NCBI GenBank assembly: GCA_010015675.1
Contig: ML977032.1
Coordinates: 106,418-122,710 of the forward strand
Length of the DNA: 16,293 bases
Source: Byssothecium circinans
Lineage: Eukaryota > Ascomycota > Dothideomycetes > Pleosporales > Massarinaceae
Direction of reading: 5' to 3'
The notes below the pieces were generated by a model. That model was not told the DNA's origin. It was given only the letters and a program-made list of their open reading frames with translations, and did no database searches. This document shows, piece by piece, positions 1 through 7,311 of the stretch. Within the stretch, counting starts at the first letter, position 1; each line of letters begins with the position of its first letter. A program made the position numbers and the translations under genes.

Positions 1-228
1 CCGGGTCGGGCCGAGTATAGCATACGAAATTGGCCCGTGCTGATACATTTCATTTACAGGGGCCCTACGGAGTACAGAGTATTTAGCTAGAAACTATACT
101 CGGCCCGATCCGGCGATTCTCGTTAGGGTTAATCAGAGTAAAATGAGAATCGCCGGATCGGGCCGAGTATAGCATACGAAATTGGCCCGTGCTGATATAT
201 TTCATTTACAGGGGCCCTACGGAGTACA
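1..228. repeat. 152-bp-spaced direct repeats enclosing a 28-bp inverted repeat
   Basis: Positions 1-76 recur at 153-228 at an offset of 152 with only two differences (5 vs 157, and one C/T near 46/198). Between them, 94-121 is the exact reverse complement of 145-172, leaving a 23-base loop at 122-144, so part of the second direct repeat also serves as a hairpin arm. The core carries CGGCCCGATCCGGCG-type sequence. This looks like the end of a small non-autonomous repeat element or a partial tandem duplication cut by the window edge. No coding potential is seen, and the family is not recognised. Confidence 0.8.
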
Positions 229-435
229 CGTAGCCTGGACCCTAATAATCCTAACTAACCCCAATCGAAACGTCTGAGGTTGTAGTCCGTATGTGTTTTA
301 TCAGCTTGTATGTAACAAACTATCGTATATTAGTCCGGTCGCATCACTAGTAAGTCCTGTCATACGCAATCTCCTCGTAAACCGTCACACGACACCGCGA
401 AACCACGCTTGCAGGAAACTTTTCTATCGTTCACA

Positions 436-1125
436 ATGGGCCTCTCCAAAAAACCCTCCAAAGCAATCCTCTGCATGCACGGCGGCGGATCTTCCCCCGC
501 CGTCTTCCGCTTCCAGACCTCCTCCCTGCACGCCGCCCTAGCCCACGAGTACGACTTCCTCTATGCGTCCGCATCGCACCTCGCCACGCCCGGGCCCGAC
601 ATACTCCCATTCTTCGCGGGTATGGACCCGTTCTACAGCTGGTTCAGGCCCGTTCACGACGACCCTGCCTCGGAAGTTGTCATCTTCAACGAGGCGGTGC
701 ACAAAAGCGTCGATGACTACACAAGAAACAACCCAGGCGTCAAGATTTTTGGAGTACTGGGCTTTTCCCAGGGCGCGGTGGCGTCGACCATGCTCCTGTG
801 GCAGCGGCAGGTCGGGCGGGTGACATGGCTACCCGACGTCAAGTTCGGAGTACTGCTCTGCACCGGCTACAGTGCGGTCGCCACTGGGTACATGCGGGAA
901 ATCTGCGAGCAAGAAAACCGTGGTGAGGAGGGGATTGTGGTGCAGTTGCCGACGCTGCATTTGCATGGACGCCAGGATGCCGTGAATTTGCCGCAGTCGA
1001 GAAGGATGTACGCGACTCATTACAAGGGCGCCAGGTTGCTTGAGTTTGACGGCGAGCATGAGGTACCGAGAGGGCTTGGGGATGTCAAGAAGGTTGTTGA
1101 GTATGTGCTGGGGATCCCTGTGTAG
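436..1125 (+). CDS. FSH-family serine hydrolase (alpha/beta hydrolase)
   Basis: A 229-residue single-exon protein of the family of serine hydrolases (FSH1/OVCA2-like), cytosolic alpha/beta-hydrolases that cleave ester or thioester bonds. The HGGGSS motif near residues 15-20 fits the oxyanion region. The nucleophile elbow GFSQGA places the catalytic serine at 111, the acid is D181 in HGRQD, and the base is H208 in DGEHEVPR. Length and motif order match the family, and no intron is needed. The ATG at 436 (context tcacaATGG) is preferred because the frame upstream to 409 opens only with TTG. No signal peptide or membrane segment is apparent. FSH-type hydrolases recur in fungal secondary-metabolite clusters, where they release or trim intermediates. 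Here the gene precedes an oxygenase gene on the same strand by 248 bp. The substrate cannot be read from sequence. Confidence 0.93.
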   Translation: MGLSKKPSKAILCMHGGGSSPAVFRFQTSSLHAALAHEYDFLYASASHLATPGPDILPFFAGMDPFYSWFRPVHDDPASEVVIFNEAVHKSVDDYTRNNPGVKIFGVLGFSQGAVASTMLLWQRQVGRVTWLPDVKFGVLLCTGYSAVATGYMREICEQENRGEEGIVVQLPTLHLHGRQDAVNLPQSRRMYATHYKGARLLEFDGEHEVPRGLGDVKKVVEYVLGIPV

Positions 1126-1373
1126 AGAAAGTGTAGCAGATATGATGCTCAAGGTCCGAAGAATTAGTCGATGATAGAACTCATGTTGCATATAAAACGA
1201 GACTAATCGTACGAGGTCAACCCACTATCGGCCCAGTTTGTAGTTGAACCCGGGCCCGGCTTTATCAAGCCTTGAAGACGTGGTATTCCTCGGCATCGGT
1301 GATATTGACAAGCCGGAAAACACCAACTTTTTGTCCAACCTCAGTCCAATTCAGTCTACTCACCACCGCCAAA

Positions 1374-2841
1374 ATGTCCTTCAACCTCCCGCCCCCAGCC
1401 TCACCAGCAACCTCCGGCCTCGACCTCGCCGACAAGCCCTATCACGCCTCGCGCATCGACCCTCTAGCCCGCTTCCACGAGAATGTGGCCCAAGTCCGGC
1501 GCTGGATCGAGGACAACCTCTCCGTACGTGATCATCACCACTCCCACCCAACAATGTCAACTAACCAACTCAGAACTTCTCCCACCTGAACGAGACAATC
1601 GTCCTTCAGCTCGGCTCCGACACCCTCCCGCACCAGCCCCTAACCATTGACACAACGACGGTGCCGCCCGTCCTCTCCACCACCGTCCCCTCTACCGCCC
1701 ACAAATCGATAAACATCCTGCCAGAGTACATTCTCGACGCAATCGGTGGGCGCATGCACAGCCAACACGCCTTTGGCAAGCGAGCCACGCCGCCCACCCT
1801 CGGCGCCATACCCTCCTGCTTCGCCCCCGCCGGCGTTCCGGGGCCTTGCAGAGCCGTAGACCCCGAGACGCTGCCCAAGCCGACCGAAGACGTGACGCAG
1901 CTGAAGCGCGATTTGACGAAATGGGGGTATGCCATCTGCGCGAATGCGCTGAGCGCCGAGCAGGTGCAGATTATCCGGACCGCGGTAGAGGAGCAGGCTG
2001 AGGCGGAGAGGTTGGTTGGGTCGGGCATTTGGATAATGCGCATAAGAGGGTGGGGGATAAGCCGAATCAACGGGTTTGGTCAGTTGCCCTTTTTCTTTAT
2101 TTTTTTTTCGTGAGCTATAGTGCAGGTGCTGATGTGAGGCGACAAAACAGGAACCTCCCCAACAAAGGCGACGAGTTCCTCGACCTGCTCAACCACCCGC
2201 TCATCGACGCCATCATGCCGTGGTTTCTGGGCGGCAACTTCAGCCTCTTCACCATGTCGGCCAATATAGCGCGGCCCGGCACGTCAGGCATATACATGCA
2301 CCGCGACCAGATGGTCATGTCGCCGGATACGACCGCGTATGCCTATGTGCTCAATGCGATGTGGTATTTGACTGATGTTTTTGATGAGAAGGGTGCCACG
2401 CGCGTGTATCCGGGGAGTCATGTGATGAATGTTTTGCCGGTTGATATAAATCATATTGTAAGTCATTCTTTTTGTTGGTGTTTTATCGAGCCTGGGACAA
2501 AAAGCTGATATACACTACAAAAGGGCACATCAATCCCCGCTGCAGCACCAGCAGGCTCCTGCCTGCTCCTTGACAGCAGAACCTGGCACTCGACGGGCGT
2601 CAACACGACCAACGAGACGCGGCCGGTTAACTTGCAGTCGTTTTGCAGGTTCTTTGTCCGGCAGATTGAGAACTACCAGGCCATTCTGAGCGAGGAGGTC
2701 AAGGCCAAGTTGTCGGAGCGCCAGAGGGCGCTGTTGGGTTTGCCGAGTTTGAGGCCTGGTGGCAAGGGACAGGGATTTGCGGTTTATAACTGGCCGGGCA
2801 CGCAGGTTAGGAGAATGAGGGCCGCTGTCGGGAAGGAATAG
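1374..2841 (+). CDS. Phytanoyl-CoA dioxygenase (PhyH)-like Fe(II)/2-oxoglutarate oxygenase, apparent 1-nt frameshift
   Basis: Exons are 1374-1523, 1574-2078, 2151-2457 and 2524-2841; introns of 50, 72 and 66 bp begin GTACGT, GTCAGT and GTAAGT. The product would be about 426 residues. The iron triad is H269 and D271 (motif MHRDQ) with H343 (TWHSTG), and R354 sits where the 2-oxoglutarate carboxylate is bound. Family segments WGYAICANALS, RVWNLPNKG (joined exactly by intron 2) and RPGTSGIYMHRD support PhyH membership. The N-terminal 155 or so residues are less conserved and not interpretable. The spliced length is 1280 nt, one short of a multiple of three: the frame coding AEAERLVG stops matching between about 2011 and 2028, and HLDNAH continues in another frame. 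This means a one-base deletion or a sequencing error; if real, the gene is a recent pseudogene. It converges on the UstYa-like gene, with 147 bp between their stops. Substrate unknown. Confidence 0.85.
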
Positions 2842-2988
2842 ATTTGTTCGTGGTTTGGGTGGGTCGTTTGAGCTATGTCGTACGCTTGCTATATTGATAA
2901 ACTTGCCCAACGACGCAACAATCACTGCATTCATCAAACCACACCAGCCATCCATCAAGACAATCAGTCATGAACAGGACCATCACAT

Positions 2989-4399
2989 CTACCCAACATG
3001 ACTATTCCTCAGCATCTCCTTCCTGGGAATAGTCCCCTGCGGAACCCCATGCTCCTTGGCCCACGCCTGCCAATCCGGCCTGGCAAACAACCTATCCCAC
3101 TCGATGATTGCATCCTGGTTCAAAAAGTCCGCGTGGCCGTTCTCATCCAGCAACGTCGCTATTCACCATCAGCCAGCGTCTTCCAAAACAAACAATACAG
3201 CGGTTTTCATAGTACATACCGTAAAGAGGGTGCGGAGCAACTGCAAGCAAGTGAAGTCAGCATATCTTTCCATGGTTTGTGCTGGATTGTGTGATCCTTA
3301 CCCTGCCCGAGACTAGCCTTCCCAGCCGGAACAATCTGGTTGTTCCTAGCCCACTCCATGACGCGGTCCCAGTTCGCGCACGTGTGTCGCGCCCCGTCCC
3401 AGTTGACAATGGGCGCGACCTCGTTGACCACCCAGTGCAGGGACAGCGGGGACATGTCTGGGTGGCATTTTAGCGCGTCCATTAGGCGGTGGAGGCAGTG
3501 GTCTCGTCTTAGTCAGTATGTAGTGTGATGGAAGAAAAAAAGAGGGAGTGAGTGAGGGAGTGAGTGAGGGAGTGAGTGACACAGAAAGAAACATACGCAA
3601 ATGACTGCTATGCGACTTCTCCTCCGCCTCGGTCATGTTGTGGTAGTAATGGTCCCTATGCAGGCCATCATACAGATATTTCTACCATTCTTCATCAGCA
3701 ACTATCCAACAAACCGGGTACATCTTGGCTTACAACGCAGTGCAGGTTGTGCCCAACCCACACACTCCCATAACTGCAACCGTCAGTCTCTCATCATCCA
3801 AGCCCGCACAACTGCAAACGTACTATTCACCAACATCGTCATCCAGCCAGATGGACCCCTCCTCAATCCCCAGCCTGCGTATCTCGGCGCTTGGGACGCG
3901 GTCGCGGAATGCTTTGTGATTTCCGTCAGCGGTATCTCAACTATGCAGGCTTCAGGTGGGTAATACTCGACAAAAGCGTATTCCAATTCCGATCCAGCTC
4001 CGGCCGCGGAGTGCCCAGGTACGGGTGGTGATCGTCCGGCTCCTTGTGGTCGGCGGGAACCTCCTTGTATTCTAGCACTTCCTACTCAATGTCAACACAC
4101 CATTCACCCCAATGGAGGAATGCTGCAGAATTTACCCAAGCGCGATACCGATCCGGCGCGGCGATGACTGGACACACGCTCTTGTAGTGAAACTCCCGCG
4201 CGGCGGAGAGGACTAGTATGGTGTACACAAGTTGCGCGAGCACGGCGAGCACGGCGTACGTGTACCGGTTCCTGGGCTTGAGGGCGGGCGGCGGAGGTTG
4301 GACGCCGTCCGGTGTCAAGGGGTACTGCTCCGGCTCGCCGTCGCTGGTGCAGTCGGGACTGTTGGAGGAGAGGGAGGCGTATTGGGATTTGTAGAACAT
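2989..4399 (-). CDS. UstYa-like (DUF3328) oxidative cyclase/oxidase, paralogue A
   Basis: Eight exons, read from high to low coordinate: 4399-4136, 4081-3967, 3911-3824, 3773-3734, 3681-3597, 3502-3302, 3240-3220 and 3158-2989. This gives 327 residues. A cytoplasmic-type N-terminus rich in Ser and Pro is followed by one membrane helix (about 46-66) and then the DUF3328 domain. The two HxxHC motifs characteristic of UstYa proteins, thought to bind metal, are HNLHC (164-168) and HLHHC (196-200), spaced 32 residues apart. The second motif is split by intron 5. YLGTPRPELDRNW and LHWVVN...NWDGARHTC are further family signatures. Family members oxidise or cyclise peptide-derived intermediates (ustiloxin, cyclochlorotine). 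The exon layout was derived by hand and is supported by matching paralogue B exon for exon. The reading frame is open and no damage is seen. Confidence 0.9.
3544..3579. repeat. Three perfect 12-bp tandem repeats inside intron 5 of the UstYa-like gene
   Basis: The unit GGGAGTGAGTGA (+ strand) occurs three times head to tail with no mismatch. It lies in the intron spanning 3596-3503, which is 94 bp long against 51 bp for the matching intron of the paralogue, so the repeat explains most of the size difference. Confidence 0.95.
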
Positions 4400-4594
4400 T
4401 TTGTCTTGCCGGCTGGTGTTTTGCGTGCTGTTGTGAGTGCTGAGTGAAGGGAATGAATGGGGTTCACATTTGGAGGGTGCAAGGATGGTAAGTGAGAAGT
4501 TGGGGGTTAGTGGGCAAGGGCAGATAACATAAGCTGGGAGGTGGTCGAAATAGAGTGACTACCGTTGCGTTATGATACATGACAACAATCTGGA

Positions 4595-4641
4595 CCTCCC
4601 ACATCCCAGGTAGTGGTACCCTGCCTCCCACATGCCAGGTA
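4595..4641. promoter_or_regulatory. Repeated 18-mer upstream of UstYa-like gene A (candidate regulatory motif)
   Basis: CCTCCCACATCCCAGGTA at 4595-4612 recurs at 4624-4641 with one C-to-G difference, 29 bp apart. It lies about 200 bp upstream of the start at 4399 and immediately past the stop of the neighbouring dehydrogenase gene. That both copies sit in the only non-coding gap upstream of the gene suggests a protein-binding site, but no factor is identified and a chance duplication is possible. Confidence 0.35.
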
Positions 4642-4644
4642 CCC

Positions 4645-5385
4645 CTACGCCGCCGTCCACCCCCCATCAACGCACCAAACCTGCCCGGTAACATGCCCCG
4701 CATCTTCCCCATCCGCCAAGAATGCAACCACCCCTGCGACCTCCCTCGGCTCTGCCAGCCTCGCCTGTGGAATTCTTGCTGTGAATCCGGCAGTCGCAGC
4801 CGCGCCCAGCTTTTCCACCATCGGCACGGCCGTTGGACCGGGGGCTACTGCGTTAACCCGTATCCCATGCTTGGCGTACTCGACCGCTGCGGTCTTGGTC
4901 ATGGCGATGACCGCGCCCTTTGAGATCGCGTAGGGGGCTGAGTTCGGCGTGCCGACTAGCCCTGCAATGGATGCTGTGAGGACGATGGAACCCCCGGTGG
5001 GCTGCGCCGTCATGAAGCGTAGTGCGAGTTGGAGGAGCAGGAAGGCGCCGTGGATATTGTACCGGAAGACCTCCTCGGCATCGGCAGCCGTCACATCCAA
5101 GATTGGGCAGCGCGGCCCGCCCATGCCCGTGTTGTTGACTAAAATATCTAGCCGGCCGTGCGTGGTGCGGACGTAGGCTTCCAAGTCACGGATGCTGTCT
5201 TCGGATGCCGCGTCGAGGTGTCGTGGGATTACGCTGGCGCCGAGCTCGGCGGCCAGCGCTTCGTGGTTGGACTTGTCGGCGGCGATGACGGTCGCGCCTT
5301 CGGAGGCCAGGCGCCGGACGATGGCGGCGCCGCTGCCGGATGCGCAGGAGGTTACGAGGGCGATTTTGGAGGTGAATCGGGCCAT
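4645..5385 (-). CDS. Short-chain dehydrogenase/reductase (classical SDR)
   Basis: A 246-residue single-exon oxidoreductase with a Rossmann fold, reducing a ketone or oxidising an alcohol on a small molecule with NAD(P)H. The catalytic tetrad is complete: N110 (YNIHG), S139 (TASIAG), Y152 and K156 (YAISK). NNTG at 84-87 replaces the usual NNAG. The cofactor loop reads T12-S-C-A-S-G-S-G19, lacking the first glycine of TGxxxGxG. D37 at the end of the second strand suggests NAD rather than NADP. The C-terminus VTGQVWCVDGG is typical. The start at 5385 (aaaATGGCC) fits the family N-terminus; the frame stays open to another ATG at 5598, which would add 71 basic residues. It lies between the two UstYa-like genes, tandem to A and divergent from B across 559 bp. 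Substrate not predictable. Confidence 0.93.
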   Translation of the reverse strand: MARFTSKIALVTSCASGSGAAIVRRLASEGATVIAADKSNHEALAAELGASVIPRHLDAASEDSIRDLEAYVRTTHGRLDILVNNTGMGGPRCPILDVTAADAEEVFRYNIHGAFLLLQLALRFMTAQPTGGSIVLTASIAGLVGTPNSAPYAISKGAVIAMTKTAAVEYAKHGIRVNAVAPGPTAVPMVEKLGAAATAGFTARIPQARLAEPREVAGVVAFLADGEDAGHVTGQVWCVDGGWTAA

Positions 5386-5944
5386 TTTGGGATGTGGATG
5401 GGATCGGTGTGTGGTCGTTGGGGAATGGGTACTGCCTATGGTGTGGTGAGACGCCGAGGAGATTGTGGACCTTCGGACCCTTGAGGAGTGAGTGCTGTGG
5501 ATTGGAAAAGGGGAAGAGGGACGGGAGTACTGTTGCAAGGCTGTCTGATACGGCGGCCGTACTGTGCGCCGACTCGTCGTTAAATACCGCACCTGCATAC
5601 ATCCGATGGGAATAGCAGGGATTTGACGGCCAACACAAGGATAATAGAGCTGGCATTTTTGTTATAAACTAACTATATAAGCATTAGCACTATTTTCCTA
5701 ACTAACAACACAGGCAGGAGATCTACTAGAGAGGATCTAGATCTAGAGAGCTGCAAGCTGTTCTCTTCTTTACCTAACAACGCTAGTAGGAGGGAAGTCA
5801 TTTAGTCTGGGTACGGGTTACCACGCCAGCACCACCCCCTCAGCTTTTCTAACTGCCTGCTAAAAATCCCCCGTCCTGTACATTTCAGATAAGACCTGTA
5901 TCTTCTTCATGTTTCCGCTGTCTCAACGACTGCTACCGCCAACA
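5386..5944. promoter_or_regulatory. Divergent promoter region between the SDR gene and UstYa-like gene B
   Basis: This 559-bp gap separates two outward-facing starts. It contains TATATAA at 5674-5680 on the + strand, an AT-rich stretch around 5660-5700, and the palindrome TACGGCGGCCGTA at 5549-5561, whose CGG/CCG half-sites are the kind recognised by fungal Zn2Cys6 regulators. A self-complementary GATCTAGATC lies at 5734-5743. Shared regulation of the two flanking genes is an inference from layout. No gene is supported inside it except a possible N-terminal extension of the SDR up to 5598. Confidence 0.5.
5549..5561. promoter_or_regulatory. CGG/CCG palindrome, candidate Zn2Cys6 site
   Basis: TACGGC-G-GCCGTA is a perfect 13-bp palindrome around one central base in the divergent promoter. 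CGG inverted repeats are typical targets of Gal4-type binuclear zinc cluster factors that control fungal biosynthetic clusters. It lies 164 bp from the SDR start and 384 bp from the UstYa-like start. Binding is not shown by sequence alone, and it would be coding if the longer SDR start were used. Confidence 0.3.
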
Positions 5945-7311
5945 ATGCCTTCAACCGAGTATCACCGACTAGAGACGACTAGAGACGACGACCTGGACAG
6001 TACCTCTCTTACAAACCAGGAGAAATATGTCCTGCCAAAGAAGAAATCTCTTCTCGTTCGTGTTTTAGGGGTGCTGGCTGCGGTTCTCGGGCTAGGTGCT
6101 TACACAGCGGCGGTGCTGTACTATGCACAGGAGTTTATTCACAAGCCGTACTGTCCGCGGTTTGCAGCGAATGATACGGTTCACTTGTGGGTAGGTTGAC
6201 TCCTGATATCCACTACATTGTTCATCATGTATCTGACAGAAAAGAACAGGACAAAATCGGGTACAAGCCTATGTCCTTCGATCCAGCCACGCCACACCAC
6301 TCTGACTCCTTCCTCGGCAGCCCAAGCGCTGAACTTGACGCGAACTGGCGCAAGCTGCTATTGAGTTAGTCCTCCCACCGCCTATCTCTGCAGGTTACAC
6401 AGGCTGACTTTATGCACAGCATTCTCGAGCCGGCTCCCCGATTCCGAATCACACAGGCTGGGTCCCAACTCGGACGGCATACCTTTCGATGACGGCAAGG
6501 GCGGCTTGTCAGTCTACACGCGTTCGCGATAATAAGAAAAACACACTGACCTCTCTAGCGTCGGCGGCATCGCCGTGGTGCACAACCTGCACTGCATCGT
6601 ACGTCAACTCTCCTATCTCCTACAGTTTGTACTAACGCCCCGCTTGCCAGAACTACGTTTACCAGACTATACACGGGGACTACTACTTCCCTAACATCAC
6701 TGAGAAGCAGCAGGAGAAACAAAAAAGCCACCTTGGTATGCTTTCTGTTAAGTAATTGTTGCTGATGATGCTAACCGTTACTACAGCACACTGCCTCCAC
6801 CACCTCCTGTCCTCGGCCAAGTGCCAGGCCGACATGACGCCGGTGCTGCTGCACTGGACGGTGGACGACCACATCCCGGTTCTGAAATGGGACGGCGTAC
6901 AGCGGTCCTGCGTGGACTGGGAGAGCTTGATGAGCTGGGGAGATGAGCACTCGATGACGCACTCTGAGACTATGCCGTCAGTTTCTAGTACGCAGCATTT
7001 CTCCTTTACATCATGACAACCATATCTTGCTAACCTTGTATCCTATTGCAGAAATGAAGCACCCTATCTACGGTAACAAAAACCAGGTCCATACTTAGTG
7101 TTGAAAAACACAGCTAACGCAACCAGGTCACTTTGTTGATAAGCACGGCAGGTTCATCCTTGCTAACGCTGAGGGAGTGGTAGACTTTGAGGAGTTCTCG
7201 CAGAGAGCTGATTACCAGCAATGGGCGAGAGAGCAGGGCATTGGGACGGGGAAGGAGGATGCAGAGCAGTTTTTAGAGGAGTTTGCTAGGAAGCTGTTAG
7301 GATTGATGTAG
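5945..7311 (+). CDS. UstYa-like (DUF3328) oxidative cyclase/oxidase, paralogue B
   Basis: Eight exons: 5945-6190, 6250-6364, 6420-6507, 6559-6598, 6651-6735, 6787-6987, 7052-7072 and 7127-7311, encoding 326 residues. Introns are 51-64 bp and most have a recognisable CTAAC or CTGAC branch site. The N-terminus is short and charged, a membrane helix spans about 37-60, and the DUF3328 domain follows. Both HxxHC motifs are intact: HNLHC (158-162) and HLAHC (190-194), spaced 32 residues as in paralogue A. FLGSPSAELDANW and LHWTVDD...KWDGVQRSC match the same positions in A. A 21-nt exon 7 codes for the conserved HPIYG turn. An in-frame ATG at 5909 would add 12 residues; 5945 (acaATG) is chosen because its flank is better. 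It is the last gene before the RIP island, and it carries no stop codons. Confidence 0.92.

Noticed and set aside
409..435. Upstream extension of the FSH hydrolase by nine residues
   Set aside because: It would begin with TTG; the ATG at 436 has a good start context and matches the family N-terminus.
2011..2083. An extra intron that would repair the PhyH frame change
   Set aside because: The only spans of plausible intron length remove the conserved NQRVW segment, and none restores frame while keeping the motifs on both sides.
5186..5656. 156-residue open frame overlapping the SDR gene
   Set aside because: Low-complexity Arg/Pro-rich shadow of the SDR coding strand with no family features.
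5909..5944. Earlier ATG for UstYa-like gene B
   Set aside because: It is in frame and possible, but adds only 12 residues and has a weaker context than acaATG at 5945; noted in the entry rather than chosen.
1126..5944. RiPP precursor peptide gene between the tailoring genes
   Set aside because: No small frame with a signal peptide and repeated core flanked by dibasic sites was found in the gaps.
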